Position numbers and translations under genes: made by a program. Shown here in pieces: positions 16,424 to 24,803 of a DNA stretch of 64,000 nt. A model generated the notes under the pieces. That model did no database searches and was not told where the DNA came from. It saw only the letters and a list, made by a program, of their open reading frames with translations. Positions within the stretch are counted from its first letter, which is position 1. Every line of letters begins with the position of its first letter. The stretch lies in the NCBI GenBank assembly GCA_022822725.1, contig JAJEAN010000002.1, forward strand, positions 1-64,000, in the 5' to 3' direction. This DNA comes from Candidatus Latescibacterota bacterium. Its GTDB lineage: Bacteria; JAAXHH01.

Positions 16424-17212
16424 ATGTTCAAACTTGAACCACACCAGAAGGAATTCATGGACACCTTCGGGTTTCTGCACTTTCCCGGACTGCTCGACGA
16501 CAGGATCGGCGAGATCGCAGAGGCTTTCGACGGGCTGCTGAAGCAGCACGGCGGCGACGATCACGAAGGCCTGGAGCGACTGGCCGTCGTGCCCTTCATC
16601 AACCACGACCCGTACCTGTGCACACTGCTGGACGATCCCCGCATCCACGGCATCGCCGCCGGCCTGCTGGGTGAACAGTACCAGTACTGGAACAGCGACG
16701 GAAACTTTTACGTGGGCGACACGAGATGGCATTCCGACACCCGGTGGCCCGAGCCTATCCGGTTTTACAAGATGGCCATATATCTGGATCCCATGACGAA
16801 GGACACGGGGGCGCTCCGGGTCATTCCGGGCAGCCACCGGTTCGGCGAAGGCTATGCGGAAACGGTCCACGCACACCTGTCTGGCAAGAGGGGAGGCTGG
16901 GGAGGGCTCCACGGCAGCGAGGTACCCGCGGTCGCGGTCGAGACCAGTCCCGGCGACCTCGCCGTATTCAACCACTCCACCAAGCACAGTGCGTGGGGCG
17001 GTGGCGAACGGCGGCGCATGTTCACGCTGGTGTTTACCGGACATCATACGGAAGGCCCGGCGCTCGAGGCCTTCAAGGAGGTCATCCGCCTTCACGGCTA
17101 CACGACGCATACAGTGTTTGGAAGGGAGGATGGCCCGCTGCTTTCAACGGCCACGCCCGAACGGCTGCGGCACCTGCAGAACCTGATCACGCACATTCCG
17201 AAAGCGGCCTGA
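16424..17212 (+). CDS. Phytanoyl-CoA dioxygenase (PhyH) family enzyme 1
   Basis: A 262-residue Fe(II)/2-oxoglutarate-dependent dioxygenase. The iron facial triad is complete: His103 and Asp105 in TRWHSDTRW and the distal His188 in STKHSAWGGGERRR. RVIPGSHRFGEG marks the double-stranded beta-helix core. GGAGG at 16412-16416 precedes the ATG at 16424; a longer open frame upstream is only the shadow of the sialidase gene. It closely resembles the enzyme at 32938-33789 (SDGNFYV, DTRWHSDT, TKHSAWGGG). Substrate unknown. Confidence 0.9.
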   Translation: MFKLEPHQKEFMDTFGFLHFPGLLDDRIGEIAEAFDGLLKQHGGDDHEGLERLAVVPFINHDPYLCTLLDDPRIHGIAAGLLGEQYQYWNSDGNFYVGDTRWHSDTRWPEPIRFYKMAIYLDPMTKDTGALRVIPGSHRFGEGYAETVHAHLSGKRGGWGGLHGSEVPAVAVETSPGDLAVFNHSTKHSAWGGGERRRMFTLVFTGHHTEGPALEAFKEVIRLHGYTTHTVFGREDGPLLSTATPERLRHLQNLITHIPKAA

Positions 17213-17276
17213 ATGCCCAAAGCGGTCATACGAGATGACGCCGATCGTGGAATAACACACTGGGGAACAACGCATT

Positions 17277-18290
17277 ATGGCACTCACACAGGATCAGTTT
17301 CAACATTTCGTGGACGAAGGCTATGTCATCGTCGAAGACGCGCTCACCGGCAGCGACCTGGATCCCGTCATCGCCGGGATCGAAGCCTTTGTGGATGAAC
17401 GGGCCCGCAGCCTCCATGCAGACGGACAGATTACCGACCTGCACGAGGGCGAACCATTCGAACGGCGGCTTGCCCTGATCACCCGGGAAAATACCGCAAT
17501 CTACGACGACATCGATATCATGAACATGCGGGCCGAACCGGTATTCCGATTTCTCGGCAATGACCGCATGCTGGACCTGGTGGAATCCCTCGTCGGACCC
17601 GAACTCACCTGCAGTCCCATCCAGCATCTTCGGGCCAAGTTGCCGGCAGGTCTGGTGCGCGGTGGGAACGGAGATGCGGGCGACCAGGCCCACGGAGGAA
17701 GTGGCGATGTGGACGAACCGACCGCGCGCGATGTAAACCTGGCCGCACAAAATGAAGACCTGGCCGCGCGGATCAGGGAAAACGTGGCGCCCTGGCACCA
17801 GGACGCGCAGGTGCATCTCGAGGACGCCGACCCGGTGTTCATACTCACCGTCTGGCTGCCCCTGTGCGACACTGACGAAGAGAACGGATGCCTGCAGATC
17901 ATACCCCGCGTGCACCACAAGGGAATGGTGTACTGGAGCGAGGGATTCGGTATCGACGACGACGGGCTGCCCGAAGGCGAAGTCCTGTCCCTGCCGATGA
18001 AGAAGGGCGACGTGCTGCTCATGCACAAGCTGATCCCGCACCGGTCCATACCCAACCGATCGGGATCGATCCGGTGGAGCCTCGACCTGCGGTATCAGCA
18101 GACCGGCCTGCCCACGGGCCGCTCGTTCTACCCCAACTTCATCGTCCGCAGCCGGCGCCATCCCGAATTCGTGCTCACCGACTACAACACCTGGCGCCGC
18201 GGCTGGGAGGAGGCCTTGAAGGTCACCGCGCAGCGCCCGCCCCGCAAGGACCGTCCCACCGGGCCGACTCCGATTCGGATGTACGGGTAA
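17277..18290 (+). CDS. Phytanoyl-CoA dioxygenase (PhyH) family enzyme 2
   Basis: A 337-residue Fe(II)/2-oxoglutarate oxygenase, longer than its neighbours. The triad is His174 and Asp176 (APWHQDAQVH) and His255 (KLIPHRSIPNRSG). A Gly/Asp-rich insertion at about residues 128-148 (NGDAGDQAHGGSGDVDE) precedes the metal site and probably forms a loop. It lies 64 bases after PhyH 1 on the same strand, so the sialidase-like gene and the two PhyH genes may form one transcript. Substrate unknown. Confidence 0.9.
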   Translation: MALTQDQFQHFVDEGYVIVEDALTGSDLDPVIAGIEAFVDERARSLHADGQITDLHEGEPFERRLALITRENTAIYDDIDIMNMRAEPVFRFLGNDRMLDLVESLVGPELTCSPIQHLRAKLPAGLVRGGNGDAGDQAHGGSGDVDEPTARDVNLAAQNEDLAARIRENVAPWHQDAQVHLEDADPVFILTVWLPLCDTDEENGCLQIIPRVHHKGMVYWSEGFGIDDDGLPEGEVLSLPMKKGDVLLMHKLIPHRSIPNRSGSIRWSLDLRYQQTGLPTGRSFYPNFIVRSRRHPEFVLTDYNTWRRGWEEALKVTAQRPPRKDRPTGPTPIRMYG

Positions 18291-18321
18291 GTCCGGCCTG
18301 GCCGGCTCCTGTCCAGTTCCT

Positions 18322-18822
18322 TCAAGCCTTCAGCTCGAACCGATAAATCCGGTAGTACCCGATCAGGTTGCTGACCAGGAACGTGGTCTCCATGAGGACG
18401 GCGACCGGACTGCCGGCCAGGTAGTTGTGGATCATCCAGGTCACTGCGCAGGCCATGTAGAAAAGTCGGACCTTGCGGTCGGATTGCTGGAAGTTCCCAT
18501 AGGTCGCCAGCAACGAGCCGAAAAGCGCCAGGATGTCCAGGGGATGTTCGTAGGAGACGAAGAATCCCGCCAGGATCAGCGCCATGAACACGTACATCAG
18601 GCGCCGGTCGGTCGTGAAGGCCGCCGTGAATACGCGCACGCCCATGACGACATAGAGCGTTCCCGCGCCGTTTCTTCCGAGCACGAAGAAGTGGAAGGCG
18701 TTCGTAAGGGCCGAGGCGCACAGCCAGAGCAACACGTTGCGCCGCTTCTTGCATTGGAAGGAGACTACGCCACAGGTGAATGCGACGGCGGCGAGCGCCT
18801 GTGACAGGAGGAAGGAGTCCAT
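18322..18822 (-). CDS. YgjV-like small integral membrane protein
   Basis: About 166 residues, almost wholly hydrophobic helices (SQALAAVAFTCGVVSFQC, VFMALILAGFFVSYEHP, ETTFLVSNLIGYYRIYRF), in the pattern of the YgjV inner-membrane family of unknown function. I place the start at the ATG at 18822, giving MDSFLLSQALAAV; the longer frame from 18885 adds 21 polar residues. It converges with the PhyH 2 gene. Confidence 0.6.
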   Translation of the reverse strand: MDSFLLSQALAAVAFTCGVVSFQCKKRRNVLLWLCASALTNAFHFFVLGRNGAGTLYVVMGVRVFTAAFTTDRRLMYVFMALILAGFFVSYEHPLDILALFGSLLATYGNFQQSDRKVRLFYMACAVTWMIHNYLAGSPVAVLMETTFLVSNLIGYYRIYRFELKA

Positions 18823-19021
18823 GGAGTGATTCACCGGGGCGGTTGGTGTCCACCTGCAAAATACCGGCCGTCCGAACCGGGTCAAGCCGAATCACCGTCC
18901 TACGCTTGACGCGGCGACGGAAAGGGGATAAGGTACGTTGCGACCCTTCCATCTTTAGCTATGGTGACCATTACAACCGTATTGACCCTTGTGACCATGG
19001 TGACTCACGGACGGTTCCTCC

Positions 19022-20821
19022 ATGACCACAACTACCCGTGTAACGGCGATTCTGGTGATATTCGGCGCGGCCGCCACCGGGATCCTGCGCGTCCTGGCCG
19101 GCGACCAATCGTCCGGTCTGCCCGGTCCGCCCGGGCCACCCGGGCCACCCGAGCCGTCCGGTCCGCCTGCCCGGTACGTCAACTCCGCGGGCGTCGAACT
19201 GCCCCCCGACGCGGCGCCGCCCTCGGAGCAGTACGTCCGCACGTTTCAGCTGGACAACACCTACATGGAGTGGTTCCGCACGATCTACAAGGGCACCTAC
19301 GGCCACCGGATCATCGCGGAACCACTGATCCGTTTCGACAAGAACTTCGAACTGATCCCCGCGGCAGCGAACAGCTGGGAGCCCACCGCCGACGGGCTGG
19401 GATGGTATTTCTACCTGCGCGACGACCTTGAGTTCTCCGACGGCAAGCCCCTGACCGCCCACGATTACGTATTCACTCTCCGGCGGGGCGCCGATCCGGA
19501 CAACGCCTACGACGTGGAGTGGTACTACCGGCCGATCAGGAACTGGAGCGAGGTCGTCGGTGGAAGGCTGCCCCTCGATTCGCTGGGCGTCCACGCGGTC
19601 GACGACTACACGCTGCTCATAGAGACCGACGAACCCTGCGCCTACATGCCGGACCTGATGGTGGACAGCTGGGTCTCTCCGCGCCAGGCGGTGGAGAAAT
19701 ACGGCGACGCCTGGTCCACCAGCCCGGAAACGTCCATCGCCAGCGGCCCCTTCTACCTCGCGGAGTGGACCAAGGCGGACCGGGTCGTGCTCAAGGCCAA
19801 TCCCCGGTACCACGGCGCCGCGCGTCCCTACCTGGAGACGCTGATCGCCAGGCTCCACAACGCGTCGACGCCGCCCCCCCTGCTTGCCTCCTACGAGGCC
19901 GACGAGGTGGACTTCGGCCTCGTGACCAACCACGCCGAACTCGCCCGGATCAAAACCGACCCACAACTGAGCCGGGAGCTGCATTCCTACACCGACTTCG
20001 CGACTTACTACCTCACGATGGACACCTACAACCCGCCCTTCGACAACCTCAAAGTCCGCCAGGCCTTCAGCCACGCCATCGACCGGGACGCCGTGTGCGC
20101 AACCGCGCTCCAGGGTTTCGCGATCCCCGCCTACTCCATGCTGCCGCCCGGTTTTCCGGCGGAAGCCACCGAGGCACTGAAACCCGTCCAGCGGTACGAC
20201 CCTGCACTGGGCCGTAAACTGCTTGCCGAGGCGGGTTATCCAGACGGCAAGGGCTTCCCGCGGGTGGAGATGTGGGTCCGGCGCGACGTGCGGCCGGTGC
20301 ACGAAGCGGGAGAGGCGATCCACGCCATGATCAAGCAGAACCTCGGGATCGATCTTGAGGTGCGCAACATGGAGGTCAAGATCTTCATGGACGCGATCAA
20401 CAGCCACCAGCTTCCCCTGGGTCTCGTCCGTTTCGGGGCCGACTTCATCGATCCCAGCAGCCTGATGAACCTCTGGCTTTCCTCGGGTCGACACGCCTGG
20501 AAACACGACCGTTTCGACCGGCTGGTCGTCCAGGCGGGAGGCGTCGTCGGCGACTACGAGACCAGGATGGACGTTTACCGCCAGGCCGAACGCATCCTGG
20601 TGGAGGAGGTGGGCGGTCTCTTCGTGTGGTACCCGACGATGAACCAGATCTGGAAATCGGACATCAAGGGGGACGCGCTGGAACCGAACCGGCGCGGATT
20701 CCGGGCCTGGCGGGGCGAGCAGATCGGGAACACGGCCTTCACGATCTATATTGCCGAAGACGGCGAAAGGGACGCCGAGACCAGGGGATTCTGGGAGCGA
20801 CTGCTGGGGGGCGGGGGTTAA
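19022..20821 (+). CDS. Family 5 extracellular solute-binding protein (peptide/nickel type)
   Basis: A 599-residue periplasmic substrate-binding protein. A signal-like N-terminus (VTAILVIFGAAATGI) is followed by a collagen-like Gly-Pro-Pro linker (about residues 33-51). The SBP_bac_5 body has the usual blocks: LEFSDGKPLTAHDYVFTLRR, SGPFYLAEWTKADRVVLKAN, NLKVRQAFSHAIDRDAV and KLLAEAGYPDGKGFP. Such proteins deliver peptides or other ligands to ABC permeases, but no permease or ATPase gene adjoins, so it is an orphan here. No lipobox Cys is evident. Confidence 0.85.
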   Translation: MTTTTRVTAILVIFGAAATGILRVLAGDQSSGLPGPPGPPGPPEPSGPPARYVNSAGVELPPDAAPPSEQYVRTFQLDNTYMEWFRTIYKGTYGHRIIAEPLIRFDKNFELIPAAANSWEPTADGLGWYFYLRDDLEFSDGKPLTAHDYVFTLRRGADPDNAYDVEWYYRPIRNWSEVVGGRLPLDSLGVHAVDDYTLLIETDEPCAYMPDLMVDSWVSPRQAVEKYGDAWSTSPETSIASGPFYLAEWTKADRVVLKANPRYHGAARPYLETLIARLHNASTPPPLLASYEADEVDFGLVTNHAELARIKTDPQLSRELHSYTDFATYYLTMDTYNPPFDNLKVRQAFSHAIDRDAVCATALQGFAIPAYSMLPPGFPAEATEALKPVQRYDPALGRKLLAEAGYPDGKGFPRVEMWVRRDVRPVHEAGEAIHAMIKQNLGIDLEVRNMEVKIFMDAINSHQLPLGLVRFGADFIDPSSLMNLWLSSGRHAWKHDRFDRLVVQAGGVVGDYETRMDVYRQAERILVEEVGGLFVWYPTMNQIWKSDIKGDALEPNRRGFRAWRGEQIGNTAFTIYIAEDGERDAETRGFWERLLGGGG

Positions 20822-21130
20822 CGGCGATCGGGGGTATCAGACGATGTCCAGCATCTTGTTGGCGTAGTCTTTTCCCGCTGTAGGCGATCATCTTCTGACC
20901 ATTCCACTATTTTCACATATCTAGCACTCGTCTTCATTTCTGTGATTCCTTAATTGCTACCCGAATGGCCTGTTCCTGGTAGTTTCTGGCATCGTCGCCG
21001 AGGTGCAAGGAAGGTATTGGCGAAGAATCTGTCAAGCAGGATGCGGTGTATCATTTTCATACGAACGAAACTCAGATACGCGGTGTTATAGTACTGAAGC
21101 CGGCGAAGAATTGAGGAGTGCAGCATCCAT
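20822..21130. other. 309-base gap with a possible C-terminal gene remnant
   Basis: No intact gene. On the minus strand, about 20840-20880 reads AGKDYANKMLDIV then a stop, like the end of a protein, with a stop in the same frame just upstream, so it may be a degraded 3' gene end. The rest probably holds the promoter of the ECF sigma operon starting at 21131. I could not identify a convincing ECF-type promoter. Confidence 0.35.
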
Positions 21131-21679
21131 ATGAGTGGTGTAAATGAACAATGCATCGCGCTGGAAATCCATCGCGGCAACAGAAAGGCGGTGGCGGACC
21201 TGGTGGCGGCGTACAAGGACAGACTCTTCACCTACGCCTTCCATATGCTCGGTGGTTCGGACGACGCCCTCGACGTTACGCAGGAAGCCTTCGTCAAGGC
21301 CTACGTCACGCTCACCGGAAAGTACGACGCGGAGCGGTGCAGGACGCTCGAAATCGGCCCCTGGCTTTACCGCATCGTGCGGAACCTGGCGCTGAACCGA
21401 CTGAGGTCGCGCAAAAGCATGACCGGTGTAGTAGACAGGATGAAAGAGGAAGTTCAGTCCTTTGTCCCCGGGAACGACATGGCAAGGACGATCCGGACGG
21501 CCCTCGATAAACTGGGCAGGGAGAGCCGGGAACTGATCATCCTGCGATACATCGAGCAATACTCCTACGCGGAAATCGCGACGGTCACCGGCTCATCGGA
21601 ATCTGCGCTGCGGGGCAAGGTGTACCGGGCGCTCCGTAAACTTCGCAAGATAATGGAGGACGACCCCAGTGGATCGTAA
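21131..21679 (+). CDS. ECF-type RNA polymerase sigma factor
   Basis: A 182-residue sigma-70 family factor. Region 2 is at about residues 20-90 (AYKDRLFTYAFHMLGGSDDALDVTQEAFVKAY and PWLYRIVRNLALNRLRSRK). Region 4 is at about 115-175 (LDKLGRESRELIILRYIEQYSYAEIATVTG and a helix-turn-helix ending ALRGKVYRALRKLRK). Region 3 is absent, as in ECF factors. It overlaps the next gene by 11 bases, the classic sigma/anti-sigma arrangement, which suggests that protein is its partner. Confidence 0.9.
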   Translation: MSGVNEQCIALEIHRGNRKAVADLVAAYKDRLFTYAFHMLGGSDDALDVTQEAFVKAYVTLTGKYDAERCRTLEIGPWLYRIVRNLALNRLRSRKSMTGVVDRMKEEVQSFVPGNDMARTIRTALDKLGRESRELIILRYIEQYSYAEIATVTGSSESALRGKVYRALRKLRKIMEDDPSGS

Positions 21680-22577
21680 CGAATCGAAACAGTACCTGAA
21701 CCAGATCAGAACAGGCGAGGCGGACGAGGAAGCGAGCCGGTCCGAGGACGTGAGCCGGTCCGATGCGGAACAACTGGAAGCGTGTGCCGATAGCCGCGAA
21801 GAAGCCGCTTTCATGAAGCGTATGGCCGCGGCATCTCCCAAACTGAAAATGACCGCACCGGACGGGATCGAGGAGGAAGTGATGATCAGGATATCAGACC
21901 GGTATGATGTCATCGATACGGATTTCGGGCCGGCGCACGTGGGCTTCACGCCCAGGGGCATATCGGCGGTGAAACTCGACGTGGAGGAGGACGGTTCCTT
22001 CGAATCCTACTACAAAGAAAGGCTGGGACGGATTGTAGTCCGGGGTTCCCTGCCGGAGAAATTCGCCCGGGCAGTCAGGCGGACCATAAAAGGGGAGAAA
22101 ACCGGCAAACCGCCGGTCACCCTCGAGGGTTTGACCGAGTTCGAAAAGACGGTCCTCGAACATCTGGCCAGGATCCCGGCGGGCGAGGTCCGGCCCTATG
22201 CCTGGCTGGCCCGGGAAGTGGGAAGGCCGAAGGCGATCCGTGCCGTCGGAACGGTCATGGCCCGCAATCCCGTACCCTTCCTGATGCCCTGTCACCGGCT
22301 TGTCCCCTCGACCGGGGGCGTGGGGAACTATTACTACGGACCGGAAATGAAATGGATCCTGCTGGAGCGGGAGGGGATCGCCAGAAAAGACCTCGCGGGC
22401 TGGAAGCAGCGCGGCGTGCGCTTCATCGGCAGCCGCACGACGGGCATCTACTGTTATCCGACTTGCCGCAATGCACGGCGTATCCAGCAGCAGCATCGCA
22501 TGGAATTCAGCAGTCCCGACGAGGCGGCGGAAAACGGGTGCCGGCCGTGCAAATACTGCAGGCCACTGTCGCTGTAG
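21669..22577 (+). CDS. Putative sigma-factor partner fused to alkylated-DNA-protein Cys methyltransferase and Ada zinc domain
   Basis: A 302-residue protein of unusual architecture. Residues 1-75 are acidic, as in a sigma-binding segment, but lack the HxxxCxxC of ZAS anti-sigma factors. Residues 78-235 are an OGT/MGMT-type domain with the acceptor Cys208 in MPCHRLVPS. Residues 250-302 are an Ada-type zinc domain (RTTGIYCYPTC, then CRPCKYCRPL) with Cys262, Cys266, Cys294 and Cys297 at Ada-like spacing. E. coli Ada has the zinc domain first and an AraC-type HTH; here the order is reversed and no HTH is seen. The start is GTG at 21669 inside the sigma gene. I infer that it repairs alkyl damage and signals it to the sigma factor. 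Confidence 0.82.
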   Translation: MDRNESKQYLNQIRTGEADEEASRSEDVSRSDAEQLEACADSREEAAFMKRMAAASPKLKMTAPDGIEEEVMIRISDRYDVIDTDFGPAHVGFTPRGISAVKLDVEEDGSFESYYKERLGRIVVRGSLPEKFARAVRRTIKGEKTGKPPVTLEGLTEFEKTVLEHLARIPAGEVRPYAWLAREVGRPKAIRAVGTVMARNPVPFLMPCHRLVPSTGGVGNYYYGPEMKWILLEREGIARKDLAGWKQRGVRFIGSRTTGIYCYPTCRNARRIQQQHRMEFSSPDEAAENGCRPCKYCRPLSL

Positions 22578-22651
22578 CGGTCTAGAGGCTGCGTCACGGT
22601 CTGTCAACGCGTTCGTGTGTCAGGCGTGAATTGGGAGTCAGTACTGGCACA

Positions 22652-22852
22652 CTACGGTACGCGGTTCGCTAGCAACGCTCGGACAGTGGGGACCAAGTCA
22701 TTTGGGATCTCCATCACTGTTTGCGTTGTATCCTCATACGCGGCTTCATCTTCGGCAACCTGTTCAACCTCGGTTAGCGTATCATAGTGACGAAGTACAC
22801 GCTGGACACGCTCTTCGTTCCATCCTGGTGGGAAACTGGTTTTGTTCTTCAT
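22652..22852 (-). CDS. Small uncharacterised acidic protein (antitoxin-like)
   Basis: 66 residues: a basic N-terminus (FPPGWNEERVQRVLRHYD), a central VAEDEAAYED acidic patch and a C-terminal IPNDLVPTVRALLAN helix. I recognise this pattern as a recurring small bacterial protein often seen near toxin genes, but cannot name its function. AAGGAG lies a few bases upstream of the ATG at 22852. No partner toxin adjoins. Confidence 0.6.
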   Translation of the reverse strand: MKNKTSFPPGWNEERVQRVLRHYDTLTEVEQVAEDEAAYEDTTQTVMEIPNDLVPTVRALLANRVP

Positions 22853-22896
22853 CTTTTACTCCTTCTCATGCGCCGTCGAAAAGCAGTGAGCGGAGA

Positions 22897-23730
22897 CTAC
22901 CGGTTTCGCGGAGGAATATTGTCGCCAACGGGTCGGGGTATGGGTCTCCAGTAGCCCGATGGATCGCTGCCCCGGCAGATCACGGCGCGGTGGTATTCCG
23001 GATAACGTCCCCGCACGTCAGGCGGAAGGTACCGTATCGTCAGGCCGCATCGGCGGCGGTCGGATACGTTCGGCTCGGATCCGTGCAACAGCAGGTCGGT
23101 GTGCATGGAGATCTGGCCCGCCTTCATGACGAAGGGCACGGGGTCGCCGCCCCACCTGAGCGGGTCGTGGACGGTCTGCCCCAGCACGTTCTTCTCGGCT
23201 TTCGTGCTGTTCTCGAAGGGGATCTGTCCATGGAGGTGGGAACCGGGGATGACCGTCATGGGCCCGTTTTCTTCGTCCACGTCGTCGATGGCCAGCCAGA
23301 TAGTCACCACCTTGCTCGGGGTCAGGGGCCAGTAGGACGCGTCCTGGTGCCAGCTCACCCGCTGCACGTCGCCCGGCATCTTGCAGAAGTAGTGGGTCAT
23401 CTCGCAGATCAGCGTTTCCCCGAGCAGGTCTTCCGCGTAGGCCAGTATCCGCTGGTTCATGGCCAGGTTGTAGATGCCCTCGCAATGCCGCTGCCAGCCG
23501 TTGATCGAGTAGCTGTTGTAGCCTTCCTGCTCAGCGCGGGCCATCAGGTCTTCGAAATACAGGCGGTTCTCCTCGGCCTCCTGCGGCGTAAAAACGTCCA
23601 GGGGGCAGAGATATCCGTTTGCGTTGAAAAAGTCGACCTGTTCGCGCGAAAGCGTCCTGGGACGATCGGCTTTTGCCGGGAAGAAACGCAGTTCCCGCTT
23701 CATTTCAGGCAGGGCATCGGTGATGGGCAT
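22897..23730 (-). CDS. Phytanoyl-CoA dioxygenase (PhyH) family enzyme 3
   Basis: A 277-residue Fe(II)/2-oxoglutarate oxygenase. Metal ligands are His128 and Asp130 (VSWHQDASYW) and His216 (LLLHGSEPNVSDRRR). The core has IWLAIDDVDEENGPMTVIPGSH, a layout close to EctD-like and phytanoyl hydroxylases. It stands alone upstream of the small gene at 22652 on the same strand (44-base gap). Substrate unknown. Confidence 0.9.
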   Translation of the reverse strand: MPITDALPEMKRELRFFPAKADRPRTLSREQVDFFNANGYLCPLDVFTPQEAEENRLYFEDLMARAEQEGYNSYSINGWQRHCEGIYNLAMNQRILAYAEDLLGETLICEMTHYFCKMPGDVQRVSWHQDASYWPLTPSKVVTIWLAIDDVDEENGPMTVIPGSHLHGQIPFENSTKAEKNVLGQTVHDPLRWGGDPVPFVMKAGQISMHTDLLLHGSEPNVSDRRRCGLTIRYLPPDVRGRYPEYHRAVICRGSDPSGYWRPIPRPVGDNIPPRNR

Positions 23731-23775
23731 AGGTGACCTTTTTTTATTTGCACGTTTTTGGGCGGGACCTGGTCC

Positions 23776-23868
23776 GGTGCCGACTTACCGTCAGCCGGTG
23801 CCGGCTTGCCGTCAGCCGGCGACCAGCCGTCAGGCGGTGACCTGCCGTCGGGCGGTGACTCGAAGCCA
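23776..23868. repeat. Degenerate 18-21 bp tandem repeats
   Basis: Two 21-base copies (23776-23796 and 23797-23817) start GGTGCCG and end CCGTCAGCC. They are followed by shorter variants around CCGTCAGG and CCGTCGGG up to 23868. The stretch is non-coding, between the divergent PhyH 3 and J-domain genes. Confidence 0.6.
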
Positions 23869-23937
23869 CGTAGCGACCTTGAATATACCGGCATAAATCA
23901 CTTGAGACAACCCTTAGAATGGCTTAAATAACCATGT

Positions 23938-24801
23938 ATGGATGATACCACGAGCAGGGCGCTTATCTCGCTCGACCTCGCTCCGGGCGCGTCGCTTGAC
24001 GACGTGAAGAAATCGTACCGGGAACTGGCGCTCATATGGCATCCGGACAAGGTGCCTGACCGGGTGAAAGACCGGGCCACCGCCAAGTTCACGGAGATCA
24101 ACGAGGCCTACCAGTGGCTCGTCCGGCATCCGGAAAACCTGCGGATGCCTTCGTCTTCCAGGTCATCAGCCCACCAGCGATCGTCGCCTGGCTATCGCAC
24201 TTCCTCGCAGACGCGCCAATCCCAGTCGGAGCGTCCCCGATCGGAGTATGCCCGGCCTGGCGCGTCCGGTCGAACGGGGCCCGGTGCAACACGGTCCGGC
24301 GCGTCGCGGTCCGGCGCATCGCGGTCCGGCGCTTCCTGGACCGACCCTTCCGGCCGCGCGGGAGCCGGGTCGTCCACCGATCCAGCAGTGCAACGTGTCC
24401 GACAGGCCGCCCGTGGCATCTGGACTGATACCCGTGCGGGCCTGTACATCTACCCCGATATCGACGCCGACCGGGCAGCGAACTACATCGTTGCGCTGCA
24501 AAGCAATCCAGCCTTCAGTGGCGTGGCCTCGACGGTGAATGACCTGCTGGTATTATACGATATCGATGGGTCCGGCGAGGAAGGCATGGCCATCACCCGG
24601 TCCAACCACCTGGTCAACAACAACCTCGGGACACGGTACGACATCGGCGACCTGGTGGAAGTCCGACTGAAGGAAGGGTTCTTCTTCTGGAGCGAAATTG
24701 TGGTTCGCAGACGAGGAAGTAGGACGTTCGAACTCGCGGGATATGCCGAAAACGGACCGGGACGGGCGATGGTGAGTATTCTGCGGAACCTGATCGGATA
24801 A
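23938..24801 (+). CDS. J-domain protein with a novel-looking C-terminal domain
   Basis: A 287-residue protein. An N-terminal J domain (residues 5-65) has the HPD motif at residues 35-37 (LALIWHPDKVPDR), so it can stimulate a DnaK/Hsp70 ATPase. A Ser/Arg/Gly linker (about 78-145, with SRSGAS repeats) follows. The C-terminal beta-rich domain is about 155-287 (GLYIYPDID, YDIGDLVEVRLKEGFFFWSEIVV, PGRAMVSILRNLIG). It has no zinc-finger or DnaJ C-terminal domains, so it is not DnaJ itself. It converges with the helicase gene (2-base gap). Confidence 0.8.
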   Translation: MDDTTSRALISLDLAPGASLDDVKKSYRELALIWHPDKVPDRVKDRATAKFTEINEAYQWLVRHPENLRMPSSSRSSAHQRSSPGYRTSSQTRQSQSERPRSEYARPGASGRTGPGATRSGASRSGASRSGASWTDPSGRAGAGSSTDPAVQRVRQAARGIWTDTRAGLYIYPDIDADRAANYIVALQSNPAFSGVASTVNDLLVLYDIDGSGEEGMAITRSNHLVNNNLGTRYDIGDLVEVRLKEGFFFWSEIVVRRRGSRTFELAGYAENGPGRAMVSILRNLIG

Positions 24802-24803
24802 CG

